A DNA stretch of 54,240 nt. It comes from Saprolegnia diclina VS20. Its lineage: Eukaryota > Oomycota > Saprolegniomycetes > Saprolegniales > Saprolegniaceae. The notes below the pieces were generated by a model that saw nothing but the letters and a program-made list of their open reading frames with translations, did no database searches and had not been told where the DNA came from. Shown here in pieces: positions 32,429-42,942 of the stretch. The stretch spans positions 911,050 to 965,289 of the forward strand of contig NW_008246073.1 in NCBI RefSeq assembly GCF_000281045.1, written 5' to 3'. The translations under genes were made by a program, and so were the position numbers. Within the stretch, counting starts at the first letter, position 1, and every line of letters starts with the position of its first letter.

Positions 32429-32875
32429 CTAGGCTTCGTCTTCGCAGAGGCTGCAGTCACAAACGCCATCATGTACGACGGTCGTTGGTATCTTGGCCGC
32501 GTCCTTGCACGTAAACTCGACCACGGGCACGATGTGCGAGCAGGCGCTTGTCCCAGCTTCGTCGAGGCCGTCTTCGAGACAGTCGCAGTAGTCGTCGTTG
32601 ATCTGGTCATCGCGAAGGACCATCTTCTTTTGGACGCCGCAAAAGCGAAGCGTCGTATGCGGCGCCATGACCTTGCGCAGCTGGGGCTCGCTACTTGGGT
32701 GCTCCCCGCCCGCCGAGAGGCTCCACACAAGGAGGCAGCCGAGCAAGAGAAGACAGAGCGGCAGCTTCCATGCGAAGCGCGGCGCAGAATTGCGCATGGC
32801 CGAGCGCGGGCTCACGGCGACACCGGCCTCTTCATCGTCGGCGACGCGGCGCCGGAACCGAGCGTTCGAGTCCAT
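32429..32875 (-). CDS. Short membrane-anchored glucosidase II beta-like protein
   Basis: Single exon, 148 aa, ATG at 32875. A cytosolic head of about 35 residues (MDSNARFRRRVADDEEAG) is followed by one hydrophobic span (LPLCLLLLGCLLVWSL) acting as a signal anchor. A lumenal part with two cysteine/acid repeats comes next: DDQINDDYCDCLEDGLDEAG and VVHDGVCDCSLCEDEA. These are the LDL-receptor-A-like repeats at the N-terminus of the glucosidase II beta subunit (PRKCSH), where they bind Ca2+ and the catalytic subunit. The usual long acidic, MRH and C-terminal domains are absent. It could be a short family member or a paralogue kept for a scaffolding role in the ER. The ER location is inferred from the signal anchor. 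Confidence 0.65.
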   Translation of the reverse strand: MDSNARFRRRVADDEEAGVAVSPRSAMRNSAPRFAWKLPLCLLLLGCLLVWSLSAGGEHPSSEPQLRKVMAPHTTLRFCGVQKKMVLRDDQINDDYCDCLEDGLDEAGTSACSHIVPVVEFTCKDAAKIPTTVVHDGVCDCSLCEDEA

Positions 32876-33718
32876 GGTACACAAGATCGAAGCATCTTCG
32901 TATTCGATGCTGCAGGACCTCTCAAAATCAGTGCAACAAGTGTGAACTTCAACCTCTCAGGGAGTCTCCCGCGCATGGATCGCTGTAGGACGACGAGCTC
33001 TTTGCGAACGAAGGTTCGTATTGGTAGCCTCTCGTAGCGGCCTCGTGCACGCATTGAGGGACCAGGTACAAGGGTCGCAGCTACGCGTTGCCAGTGGTCC
33101 GCGACAGTATTTGAAGGTGCCACGCCATTTTGCACTTGACTTTGCACTCACTCCTTCTCGTTGACGACGAACGACATTGATGGGCTTGGTTCCAAAGTAG
33201 ACACTACCGTGTGGTGACAGCGCTGCGTCACTTCCACCAACGACGCTCGCACCGGGCCTTCCATCGCTGCAACGACAGTCGTTGGTCGGTGCCGTTGTCG
33301 TCGCCTCAACCTCGGTGTACGACGAGGAGGCGCGAACTACTAGCATGAAGAAGCGTCGGACGCCATCACGGTCACGGAAGTCAGCAAGTAGACGCATATG
33401 CGACGACGCTGATATCCCGCTCCAGTCACACAAGCAGGTTGGGACAGCGGCGATCGTATACTGAGCGCGAGTGTTGCGAGAAGAAGACGAGCTCATAAGA
33501 CGGCTTCTTTCCGCCAATCCTGATCGACGCCAGAAGCATGTGTCAACCATGCATACAAACGGGCACTACACGAGTCGTCCAGCTGCCGTCGGCGTAAGAT
33601 CTTGGCGCACGCACCGAAAATTGTGATACAACAAAATGCTCTCTAACGCACCTTCTTCGTACAGCTGCCGCTTTCTCCCTGCTTCACTCATTTCGCGTTT
33701 CGAGTCGTCGCCGCTAGC
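32876..33718. other. Intergenic region, divergent promoters
   Basis: It separates the glucosidase II beta-like gene (minus) from the TKL kinase (plus). A minus-strand ATG frame of 197 codons (32957-33550) is open, but its codon choice is unlike the neighbours and no domain is visible. It overlaps what should be both promoters. Confidence 0.35.
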
Positions 33719-35206
33719 ATGAACATCAACCGGCCGCACAAAGGTGGCCTCAAGATGGGCAACTTCTTTGGCACCTTTGGCTCGCCGATCCGCACGTCGC
33801 ACATGGAAGCAGCGGCCAACGACCGCGACGACCCGTTCCGGAAGCCGCCCAAGCCGCACCACCATTTGAGCCCGCACGAAAATGTGTACCAGCGCCCGAC
33901 GCCCAAGAAGAAGGACGACGAGCCAGCAAAGGAGCCGGCGGTCGACGAAAACGACATGACCGACGTCGCTACCGTCAAGAACAACGGCGGCCGCGTCGAG
34001 CGCAAGCCGTCTGGCAACGACTTTCCCGCCGAGCCGCCGCGCGCGCCGCAGATCCAGCTCGACGTCGCGCGCAAAGCCAAAATCCCGCTCTTCTTGCGCT
34101 CGCCGCTTTTCGGTGGCACCGACGAGAAGCCGCCGGCGCAGCCCGAGGCCGCACCCGCGCGTCCGGCGCCGGCACCGGTGCAGCCCCCAACGCCCCATGC
34201 CGCACCAGCCGTCGGGCGTCCGGTGCAGTCGCGCAACATCAATTTCAGTGAAGTGTCGCTCGGCCGCGTCATCGGTGAAGGCGCCTTTGGCAAAGTCCAC
34301 GAAGGCAAGTGGCGCGACCGTCCGGTGGCGGTCAAGCTCCTCATCTGCCAAGAACTGCGCCAAGACATCCTCGAAGAGTTCCAGAGCGAAGTCGAAATCA
34401 TGAGTGTCCTCCGGTGCGTGCACTCCTCATTCACCAGAGCAAAGATGGAAGGAGACCGCATGTAGGCACCCGAACATTTGCCGGCTCCTTGGCGCCTGCA
34501 TAGATCCACCCAACCGGTGCTTGGTGGTTGAGCTTCTGCCGCGCGGGTCGCTCTGGGGCGTGCTCCGCACGAGCCGCTCGATCGACGAGCTCATGCGCAT
34601 CGGGTACGCGTCCTCTTACTGCGTATGGCAAGGGACTCATGCACCGCAAGGTTCATCAACGATACGGCCAAGGGCATGAGTTATTTGCACAACTTCCAGC
34701 CGCCGATCCTGCACCGTGATCTCAAGAGCCCCAACTTGCTCGTCGACCGCAACTACGCGATCAAGATCTCGGACTTTGGCCTCTCGCGTGTCAAGGCGCA
34801 TGTCCAGACGATGACGGGCAACTGCGGCACGGTGCAGTGGATGGCGTACGTCGATTCTCGTCATCTCTAGCACGGACGACTTATGTCCAATATGGCCATT
34901 AGGCCCGAAGTGCTGGGCAACCAAAAGTACACGGAGAAGGCCGACGTCTTCTCGTTCGGGATCGTCATCTGGGAGTGCGTCACGGGCGAGTGCCCGTACG
35001 ACGGGATGACGCAGATCCAGGCGGCGCTCGGCGTCCTCAATCGCAACCTCCGCCCCGTCGTGCCCAAGACGTGCCCGCCGTTCCTGGCGCAGCTCATGAA
35101 GGCGTGCTGGGCGCGCCAGCCCGAGCTCCGTCCGTCCTTTCTACAGATTGTGAGCGCGCTCCGCGACTATACGATCCGCAAGAGCATGGAAGAGCAAAAG
35201 CACTAG
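33719..35206 (+). CDS. Tyrosine-kinase-like (TKL) Ser/Thr protein kinase
   Basis: Four exons: 33719-34413, 34466-34603, 34651-34845 and 34903-35206. Introns are 52, 47 and 57 bases. 443 aa. The N-terminal 170 residues are disordered, rich in Pro, Ala and charged residues. The kinase then shows IGEGAFGKVHEGKWRDRPVA, VAVKLL, HPNICRLLGACIDPP (TKL/Raf-like), ILHRDLKSPNLLVD, ISDFGLSR, NCGTVQWMAPEVL and DVFSFGIVIWECVTGE. HRDLKSPN and SFGIVIWE place it in the TKL group that is greatly expanded in oomycetes. There is no membrane span or receptor domain, so a cytosolic signalling kinase is likely. The second intron uses an AAG acceptor instead of the usual TAG, so that join is less sure. Confidence 0.88.
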
Positions 35207-35284
35207 TTTCCTCCTACGTTATATAACAAAAAAGACCGTGTGTAGCATGCAGGATCGTGTTGTTGTTGTTGTTATAACACGCGC

Positions 35285-35995
35285 TTACAAGATGAACGGG
35301 AGCTTGTCGCCGGCGACGAAGCCGCGCTCGCAGCCGTTGGCGTCGATCGTGACCGTGCGGATGACGCCGCCCGAGCTGCCGTCGCGCGCCATCGCATGCG
35401 AGAGAGCCTTTTGGACAAATGCGACGCACTCTTCCTTGGTCATGCCCGATCGCCAGTGCGCGTCGACAAAACCGTAGATATACGTCGAGCCCGACCCGCC
35501 GATCGCGACTTCCTGCTCGACCAACGCGCCGCCGATCGGCACCGAGTACACCTGGCCGCCCTTGACGGCGTCGTAACCGGCGACAATGATGCCGGCCATC
35601 AAGCGGTCCTTGTTTTCGTAACAGAGCTTGCGGAACAAGTTGGCGGCTGTGTGCACCTTGGGCAACGCGTCGCCCTCGAGCTCGTCGGCGTGCGACGCCA
35701 TAAAGTGGCGCACATAGTCCGAGAGCGCCTGCGTGTCGGCCGCGCTGCCCGACCGGCAGCAGTAGATGCGGTCGTGGATCATCGTGAGCTTGTCCGAGAC
35801 GCGGTTCGCCACGTACGTGCCCGTGGACGTGCGACTGTCAGCGCCGAGGACGACGCCGCCCGCGTACTTGACCGCAATGATCGTCGTGCCCGAGCTCACT
35901 TCGCCGGCCTTGAGGTTGTAGCCGCTGCTCTCGTCGAACTGCGTCGCGCTGCTGCTGCCAGCGCTGCCATACCCGTACCCGGACGCCATGTTCAT
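35285..35995 (-). CDS. PSMB6: 20S proteasome subunit beta1 (caspase-like active site)
   Basis: Single exon, 236 aa from the ATG at 35995. A second ATG two codons later is also possible. A propeptide of about 36 residues ends SSG before the catalytic Thr of [20 protein letters not shown]. The family residues Asp (GADSRT), Lys (SDKLT) and the beta1-type stretch [19 protein letters not shown] are present. Autocleavage before the Thr would expose the N-terminal nucleophile, which cuts after acidic residues. The C-terminal part ([32 protein letters not shown]) is fully conserved in style. The length matches beta1 in other eukaryotes. It acts in the nucleus and cytosol in the 20S core. Confidence 0.95.
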   Translation of the reverse strand: MNMASGYGYGSAGSSSATQFDESSGYNLKAGEVSSGTTIIAVKYAGGVVLGADSRTSTGTYVANRVSDKLTMIHDRIYCCRSGSAADTQALSDYVRHFMASHADELEGDALPKVHTAANLFRKLCYENKDRLMAGIIVAGYDAVKGGQVYSVPIGGALVEQEVAIGGSGSTYIYGFVDAHWRSGMTKEECVAFVQKALSHAMARDGSSGGVIRTVTIDANGCERGFVAGDKLPFIL

Positions 35996-36345
35996 CGTGG
36001 ATCTGCTTTGTTGGCGGCTCCTTTGCTTCTGGGGTGCTGCTGCTTTCGTTGTACCTCTATAAGAACATAAATACCAGGTATTCACTTTAAGAGGATCTCG
36101 GAAGATCGCGAAATCTGCGGCACGTCCAAGCCGAGCTAGCGCCAGGCGCCAGGTGGCATGGAGGGCGGCCCCAGAAGACGACGCCAGCCATGGCCTCGCT
36201 ACATATGGACGCCCTTCGCGACGTGTCGGGTGCGAAACGCGCGCTCGATGAGGCCATCGCCGTTCAATGGACCGCCATCGACCCTCTGCGTGTAGTAGCA
36301 TCGATGAATGCAGCATGAAGCATGTAGTATTATGTAGAAGTGGTG
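35996..36345. other. Intergenic gap upstream of proteasome beta1
   Basis: It holds the promoter of the minus-strand proteasome gene and the 3' end of the beta-CASP gene. There is no convincing coding frame. Confidence 0.4.
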
Positions 36346-38347
36346 CTAGTGGTGGTACGAGTGGTTGTGAGCCTCGCCGTACTGCTGCTGCACGACGCGC
36401 TGAGCGAGGCCAAAGACGCGACTCGCGAGCTCTTCGTCGTCGACGGACCAGCGCATGTTGATGGACCAGTCGGTGCTCACGTCGACTTGCACGGACCCGA
36501 CTTCGACGCTCATGGGCCGGCGCTCGATCGGGTACTTGGCGACACCCATCCACTGGTGCAGCGCGTGGTAGATGCCATCGTGCACGTCGCTCACGTTCGC
36601 TTGCATCTCTTCTTCCGGGTCGTCCGAGTCGGGGGCGTCGTTCACGAGGAGGTCCTGGAGCATGAAGCTTGCGCCGCCCGACCGCTTCTTGAACTCTTTC
36701 GGGCGCTTGGAGATCGCCGACGATTTCGGGTACTTCCACGAGTGGTCGTACTCGAGCGTATGGCGCTTCTTCTTGAGGCGGCGGAGACTGCTCTCGCCAT
36801 AGACCGCCATCTTCTTGCGCGGCTCGGCCACAAGGAGCGTCGTCATCGGGCCGCGGTTGAACGCGACGTTGGAGCGGACGCGGACGCCAATGTCTCGTGG
36901 GACACTGAGCACGAGGTCGTCATCGCCAAGGACGGAGAAGGGCGTGAGTCGGCTCGCGCTTGGAATTGCCTCGTGGAAGCAGGCGATGTGCCCGTCGTCG
37001 ACGCCGGCCAAGACCACGTGGTGCCGCGGGCTGAGCTGGCGCGTGAGCTCGGCCACGTCGCGCGCGTCGACTTCTTCGCCGCTCGGGAGTTCGTGCACGC
37101 GGCAGGTAATGGACGCATGGAAGGCCTTGGAAAGCTCGGCGCACACTTCGTTGTTGAGAAACGAGCGGTTGATCGTGCCCTTTGTGCAAAACTCGGAGAG
37201 CACGAGGAGGTTGTTGACGTGCTGGCCAATGGCTTGGAGCGCCGCCGCCGTGTCACCGGCCGTGAGCGACGCGCCTTCCGAGAAGACGATCATGGGCGTG
37301 TGTGGCTCCTGGAGCGTCTGGAGACTCGGGAGCTTGTAGACAGGCAGCCGCGTCCGGCGGCCAAATGCGTCCGTGTACGAGTCGAGAAGCAGTGCGTGGT
37401 AGAACGGGTTGGCTTGCTGGTGCAGGAGCGTGTCGGACGTGACGTACAAGGGCACGTGCGTGAGCTCCATGCGCACCCAGTAGTCGGTGAGCAGCGAGAG
37501 AATGTCGTGGAAGAAGCAGCCGACGCCAAAGACCGGGATCACGACTTTGCCCTTGAGGTTGATCACGTCATGAATGACCTTGCAAAACTCGCGCTCGATG
37601 ACGGTCCGCGTCTCGGAGACTGTCACCGAGTAGTTGCCGCGGATGAGCGCAATGTGCGGTGGCCGCGGTGGCAAGCTCGCGGGCAAGAGCACGCGCGAGC
37701 CGTGGAGGTTGAACCCATCGACAAACACCACCTAGCGTCCATAGTGTCATCATGGCCGTTGACAAGAGAGAAGTAGGATGCTGATGTCATCATATTACCT
37801 GCGTGCCGTCGACCTCGATCGTGTAGAGGGCGCCACCGGCGACGTGGCCGGCGCGGTGGGCCGTGATCGTGATTTGTGTGCCACGCGGGTCCGTGTGCAC
37901 GCATGGCTGGTCGAACGCGAGCGACGAGACGGCCGCGATCGCGCTGTCGTTCAAGAACGACACGTTGCAGTCGCCGCCTTTGGTCTCGCGCAGAATGTGC
38001 GGTAGCAGCGCGCGCGTCGCGTGCGTCAGAAAGACCGTTGGCGGCGGCACCTTGTTGGTCTTGTCCTTGTTGCGCCGGTTGTGGTGCGTGTTGTAGACAG
38101 AGAGGAACGGCGGCAGCATGCCGCAGCTCGAGATGCGCCAGTCCGTGATCAAGACGGCGCTCACAATGCTACCTTGCGGCAGCCCCATCGTGGTCATGGA
38201 CGTGATCGCGGTCGGCGCCGCCGGCGACGGGTCGCCGCAGTTGAGCAAGATGTACGTCTCGCCCACGCGGAGGAGCGCGCCCTGCACCGAGCCCGCGAGC
38301 TTGATGATCGACACGAGCGCATGCGACGCGCTGCTCGACGGGTTCAT
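36346..38347 (-). CDS. INTS11/CPSF73-like beta-CASP protein lacking the catalytic motif
   Basis: Two exons (38347-37799, 37731-36346) and an intron of 67 bases. 644 aa from the ATG at 38347. The fold of the metallo-beta-lactamase/beta-CASP RNA processing family is clear. It shows [11 protein letters not shown] near the start, [19 protein letters not shown], a beta-CASP block [18 protein letters not shown] and [15 protein letters not shown], and a C-terminal domain. But the HxHxDH zinc motif expected in LITHxHxDHCGALP reads [16 protein letters not shown]. The Asp of the next motif is also not where expected. So it is probably an inactive partner, like CPSF100 or INTS9, though its beta-CASP region is closest in style to INTS11. 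It would act in the nucleus in 3'-end cleavage of mRNA or snRNA. Assignment to Integrator or CPSF is inferred. Confidence 0.75.
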
Positions 38348-38388
38348 CTGACCGACCCCACGTGCTCGTGTTGTGCTGCCAATTCTGT

Positions 38389-38414
38389 CACGTGGAAAAT
38401 ACACGTGGAAAATA
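38389..38414. promoter_or_regulatory. Direct repeat with CACGTG E-boxes
   Basis: CACGTGGAAAATA stands twice in a row (38389-38401 and 38402-38414), about 42 bases upstream of the beta-CASP gene's ATG at 38347. Each copy holds a CACGTG E-box/G-box. A further CACGTG lies at about 38359. Confidence 0.6.
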
Positions 38415-38717
38415 CACAGTGTGTGTGAAAAAGGCGCGGTTGCGCACCATACGACCACGGCCTTGGCCAGAGCGCCGCCTGCAAGCAACACACATTAGCA
38501 TTATTGTCTACCTCGCATTCTTTTTGTACTATAATGTGCTATCGGATATGACGGCGGCGCGACGGCGAGAAGCACCTCACATCGAGAGGAGTGTAAATAT
38601 TCATTTATGAAGGTTGCTCGATGGTGTTTTTCACGTGGTATTTCGTGGTAAACTGCGAAAAGACATGTTTTCGCCACACGTCGCTGCACCCGGCAGAACC
38701 GGAAAGCCGAGCCGCCA

Positions 38718-38936
38718 ATGAATTCCGGGAAGACGCCCCACTTCCGCCTCCAGCCGCGCATCCGCCGCCGGACGCCGCTGCTGGACGTCGCGATCGCCGT
38801 CGTCCTCGGCGGCGTCTCGGGCGTCTACATCTTCAACGACACGCTGCGCAAGGTGGGCATGCCGCCGGGCATTGAGACGCCGGCGCCGGCCGCCGACGCA
38901 CCCGCCGCGACGTCCTCGCCTGCGCCCGAGGCATAG
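38718..38936 (+). CDS. Small single-span membrane protein, probably mitochondrial
   Basis: Single exon of 72 codons with ATG at 38718. Codon choice is like that of the real genes around it. The first 20 residues are basic without acids (HFRLQPRIRRR). One hydrophobic helix follows (DVAIAVVLGGVSGVYIF), then NDTLRKVGMPPG and an Ala/Pro-rich tail. Small proteins of this build often are assembly factors of respiratory complexes in the inner mitochondrial membrane, but no family is recognised. The basic head plus single span supports mitochondrial import only as an inference. Confidence 0.55.
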   Translation: MNSGKTPHFRLQPRIRRRTPLLDVAIAVVLGGVSGVYIFNDTLRKVGMPPGIETPAPAADAPAATSSPAPEA

Positions 38937-39049
38937 ACCGCTTTGTATATCGTAATAGAACCCGTTGGCCTGCGTCGAACATAGCTGCGACAGAGGTCAT
39001 CGATCGTATGTGTACTAGGATGAGGTGGAGGAGGTATGGGTCTCGCGCG

Positions 39050-40096
39050 CTAGTGCTGCGTCTGCCACCCGTCTTCGTCTTGCGAAAAGCTGCTCGACCG
39101 GTTCTTCTTTGGCTGCTCGCGGACCGTCGGGTCGCGCGTCCATGCGCCGCGGGTCGACGTCGCGTTGCCATCGCGCTGCTTGCCCCGGGACGTGTTGGTA
39201 CGGTCCATGTTGGACGACCGATGGCCGCTCTCGCGCGTATGGCGTGGGTGGGCGCTCGGCGTCTCGCCTGTGGGCGTGGCCTCGCTCTCGTCGGTCGTGC
39301 GGACACCCTTCTCGCCCGTGCGCCACACCGTCGTGTTGCGGAAGCTCGAGTTGTCGTTGAGCGACGTGTCGTGGCGCTTGTACTCGAGCACGACAAACTG
39401 CGGCAAGTTGAGCAGCTTGCGCATGGTATCGCTAGGTTTCCACTCGGACAAGCGCGTCAGAATCGCCAAACGTACCGTATTCTGTAGCAGGCTTCGTTGT
39501 TGTCGGCGTTCCGGTTCCAAAGCGAGATGATATCCTCGTTGTACCGAATGGACATGACGGCGCCGCAGATCTCGTTGCCGACGTCGAATTGCTCGCCAAT
39601 GATCGCCAGCACCTACACGCACATATGCATCGTACGCGCGCCAAGACGAGAGAGAGAGGCGTACGAGGTCTTCCCAGTAGCGCGACGAGACACCCTTGCG
39701 AATGCGAATCATCCACTTGCCGCCACGACGGTTCGCCGCGTCCTACAATGGTCAAGTGTTGGCACCATGCATGCTGCTCGCGTCGTAGTACCTCCCACAT
39801 GGGCTTGATGCCCGTCTTGAAGAGGTGGTAGTCGGTTGTGTTGGGGAGATCGTTGGGCCGAATGAGGTGGTTGTACAGGCGCCAGAAGCCCTGCACGGTC
39901 TTGAACTCGCCAAGCTCCTTGATGCTCTTCTCGTAGCTCTCCTGGTCATCCAGCTGATAGAGATAGTAGGGTGTGATTTTCGTCGGCCACATACCGCCGC
40001 CTTCCCGCCCGTGTTCTTCTTCATGTACCAGAAGCAGTACGAGTTCTGGATCGCGGTCTCTCCTGCGCCACCATCGCTGCCATGAGCCACGGCCAT
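39050..40096 (-). CDS. EIF4E2: Class II eIF4E (4EHP-type cap-binding protein)
   Basis: Five exons: 40096-39995, 39953-39792, 39742-39665, 39612-39476 and 39431-39050. Introns are 41, 49, 52 and 44 bases. 286 aa. Family marks are YCFWYMKKN, SYEKSIKELGEFKTVQGFW, LIRPNDLPNTTDYHLFKTG, IKPMWED, GGKWMIRIRKG, RYWEDLVLAIIGEQF, EICGAVMSIR and EDIISLWNRN. In class I eIF4E the first cap-stacking residue is Trp. Here the place reads Tyr in SYEKS, as in 4EHP, while the second Trp (KPMWE) is kept. Such proteins bind m7G caps but not eIF4G well and usually repress translation of selected mRNAs. The C-terminal 100 residues are a disordered Ser/Thr/Arg tail not found in animal 4EHP. The start is the first ATG in this frame. 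Confidence 0.92.
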
Positions 40097-40376
40097 GGGC
40101 GGCAACGCTCGTACCTTCGGCGTCCGCCATCGCTAGTCTCGTCGTCGCCGCTGCTGTGGCAAGAATTCTGTTCAAAAACACGGGCGGCCGTCGCTCGGCG
40201 CCACTGTACAAACGAATATTTACGAAAAACGATATGTTTTTACAGGTTATTTGCGCCACAGTACGTGGCACGCCCACGTACATGTCATTTTCCGTCGCCG
40301 TTCATACAACAGCAATATATGCACTAAGAACTCGTAGCTCGCAGCTGGTAGGTAGCGTGTAGTCGGTGCATTGACA
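40097..40376. other. Intergenic gap
   Basis: About 280 AT-richer bases between two minus-strand genes. It holds the 4EHP promoter and the 3' end of the next coiled-coil gene. No gene is seen. Confidence 0.4.
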
Positions 40377-41707
40377 TTAGTGTGCAAATATGCTCATGGA
40401 CGTGTCCTCAGTCGGTCGTCGTGGCGTGTGGGGTGGCTTGGCGGTCTCGGGCGGCTCGTGCTCCATGCGATCGTGCATGTCGGCAAGCTTGTGGTTGACC
40501 GAGGTAAGTACCTTGTTGTAGTCGCCAATGTGCCCGCCAAGCATCGCCGAGACGGACGCAGCGTACTTTTGCTCGGCCTCGAGCGCCGCGATGCGCTGTG
40601 CCTGGTCGCTACAGCGCTGCGCCATTTCTTGCTGCAGCTCCGACACCTGCATTTCGTGGGCGTCGAGGCTCGTCACAAACTCGGAGCGAAGTGCGTCCAG
40701 CTCTCCGAGGACGTCATCGAGCTGGGTTTCCTTCTCGAGCCGCAACCTGCGCTGGACTTCGGCGTCTTCCGCTGCCTCGTGGAGCCGGCTTTCGGTGGCG
40801 CGTAGCATGCTGACATGGGTCTCGAGCTGCATAGCGATCGACTGCACCGACTCGGTCAGCTTGGTGTTTTGCTCTTGGACATGCCGCAGCTCCGTCTTGG
40901 TCGTTTTCAAGTCGCGCTCGAGTCGCTAGGTATGTGAACTTTTGTCGAGAAGTTGAATGGTAGAGGCTCCTCATGTACCTCATAGCGGTGGGCGTCTTGG
41001 GCGATCGTGCTCGTGGCGGCAGCGACCTTGTCCTGCAGCTCCTTGATCGTCGCAGATTTGTCGGCGCCGCGCTTGGCGTGGTGGGCAGCCTCGCGCTTCG
41101 CCTTGGCTGCTTGATCTTCGATGGATCGAAGCTGCGCAGCGTGCTGCGAGAGCGTCTCTTCCCATAGCTGCCGTACGCGCTTCGCATCGGCTTCGGTGCG
41201 TTCGAGAACGTCGTCGCGCTCAGCTGTCGCGTGGGCGACAGTGACCTTGGCACGCTCGACCTCTTGCTCAAAGTGAAAGATGGTCCGGCGCGCGCGGTCG
41301 GCCTCGGCCTCGAGGTCCTTGATGATGTCGGACAAGGTCGCACAGCGCTCGTTGGTCTGGCGCTCGTTGTGTTCGGCGCGCGCCATGCGTTCGGTGAGCA
41401 CCTCGATGCTGCCGTGGGCTTCCCGCACCTTTTCCTTGAGATGGATCACGTCGCTTTGTAGCTTTTGGTTCTCGACGAGGCAGCGCCGCTGCATCTCGTT
41501 GCCTTCCATGAGGACGCGCGCCGCCTTCTGCTGCTCGTGCGACAGCTTGCGTTCGACCTCGCGCTTCTCAGCACGCAGCGTCTCGCACTCACCTTGGAGG
41601 CGCTGGATGACCATCTGCAGCGGGTTCGACGACGATGATCGCGTTGTCACGGGCGGCGTCAGCGGCGGCGACGACCGGGCGGGCGGCGGCGTCATCAGCT
41701 CCGCCAT
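40377..41707 (-). CDS. Coiled-coil protein, function unknown
   Basis: Two exons (41707-40979, 40925-40377) and an intron of 53 bases that keeps the heptads in frame (HRYE joined to RLERDLKTTK). 425 aa. After a Pro/Ser N-terminus (MAELMTPPPARSS) nearly the whole protein is a continuous coiled coil, from LQMVIQRLQGECETLRAEKR to about residue 380. It ends in a short disordered tail (PHTPRRPTEDTSMSIFAH). No enzyme or binding motif is visible. Likely roles are structural, for example centrosome, cilium or golgin-like tethering, but nothing in the sequence decides. A CCAAT box (41752-41756) lies 45 bases upstream of the ATG. A TATCCGGAA element lies 162 bases upstream. Confidence 0.8.
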
Positions 41708-41751
41708 GCCACTCTGGTCGGACGCAAAGGCGCGAGCTAAAAATACCTGTG

Positions 41752-41877
41752 ATTGGCCACTTGTTCGATTTGGCGGGACTTTAATTCGTGTGTACCGCCG
41801 TCTTGCTTAAAGTATACAGTAACACTAATTGACGTGTACTGCATTCGATGGTTTGAGTTACGGAATAGTATCCGGAA
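41752..41877 (-). promoter_or_regulatory. CCAAT box and TATCCGGAA element of the coiled-coil gene
   Basis: ATTGG at 41752-41756 is CCAAT on the minus strand, 45 bases before the ATG. TATCCGGAA at 41869-41877 is a variant of the palindrome seen upstream of MAF1, CGR1 and others. Confidence 0.4.
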
Positions 41878-41928
41878 AACGTCCAGGCCGGTCGACAAAC
41901 AACCGATGAGACGGCCTTGGACACCTCG

Positions 41929-42213
41929 CTAGCGTATCGCATTCACGTCCTTGAGCACTGCGTTTTCCTTTTGCTCAAATTGGATCACGAGCGACAGCAG
42001 CTAGCAGGCGTCGAGCGCTCGATCGTAGCCGCTGCGCACTGCGCTTCAACCGCCAACCGTGCGGTCTCCAGGCGATCCTAGAGTGTTTATTTGGACGCGA
42101 GCTCAAAGTCCTTGAGCTGTAGCTGCGTATCGAGCGCCGTCAAGCGAGTTGGCATCCCGGCCGTCGTGCTGCATGGCCGTTCGCGCTTGGTCATCGTATT
42201 GGTTGAGCAAATA
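41929..42213 (-). pseudogene. Fragments of a decayed coiled-coil gene
   Basis: Three minus-strand segments in different frames each read as typical coiled coil: RLTALDTQLQLKDFELASK (about 42170-42085), DRLETARLAVEAQCAAATIE (about 42078-42010), and LLSLVIQFEQKENAVLKDV ending with a stop at 41929. A fourth (LLNQYDDQARTAMQHD) lies just upstream at about 42213-42160. The segments are separated by stops. The gaps lack proper donor sites of normal intron size, so I read this as a relic rather than a spliced gene. It lies upstream of an intact coiled-coil gene, but the two do not look similar. Confidence 0.4.
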
Positions 42214-42942
42214 CTGTTGTGTGACGCAAAATGGCTGCTACGATCGAAGCGATTCACACCGCAACGAAGGAAACACCCGTGCCGATCACCTCAATCTTGA
42301 AGGACGACGAGAGCAATTCACCAAGGGATCATTGCGACACTGACGCAAACCAGGAATCACCCGCATCCCACAGTTGGCACCACGAAAGCGCGCCACGTCA
42401 TTTTTTACGGCACAGGATTGGCGGAAACGATCTGGCGATCCTTGAAGATACAACCGAATACGAGCGAGTACCTTGAACGAAGCTGACGCAACGCGCCGAT
42501 CAGGTAGATAGGTCTTGCCTTCGCCACCGACGGGCCACTACGTGGGGTATTCGAACCGGCCTCGCAGAGTCGTCAGCGGATCGCAAGCGTGACGCGCCCC
42601 GCATCGATGCAAGCGTCGTCGCTGGTGCTGCCAGGACCCGAGACGTCAGCAGCTCGACTTTCAAGGACACGTCCATATTCAATGTCCCCGCAATACCAAA
42701 CATATCTTGCCAGGTCTCTTTGGCCGCGTCGACCATCTCCACGGCGCTGCATTGCTCACGCCGTAGCCTATCCCCTAGCACATCGCTGTCAAGGGACAGC
42801 TACTTAGTACATCTCACGCAATGCAGACACACTGCGTCACGCGCTTCAAGGTACTTCCGAACGCCAGCTGGCCGCCAACTCTGCTAGCCCTCGCTCGCTG
42901 TCACGGGCTCACTTTTGCTTTTGCTTTTGCTTTCTCGCCTCG
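42214..42942. other. Intergenic region before the nucleoside transporter
   Basis: An ATG frame of 81 codons (42231-42476, plus) is open (MAATIEAIHTATKETPVPIT) but has no recognised relative. The remainder shows no coding signal. Just before the transporter ATG stands a short CTTTTG repeat (about 42912-42932). Confidence 0.35.

Noticed and set aside
32957-33550. 197-codon minus-strand ORF starting with ATG
   Set aside because: Mixed codon choice unlike the neighbours, no domain, and it occupies the promoter space between two divergent genes.
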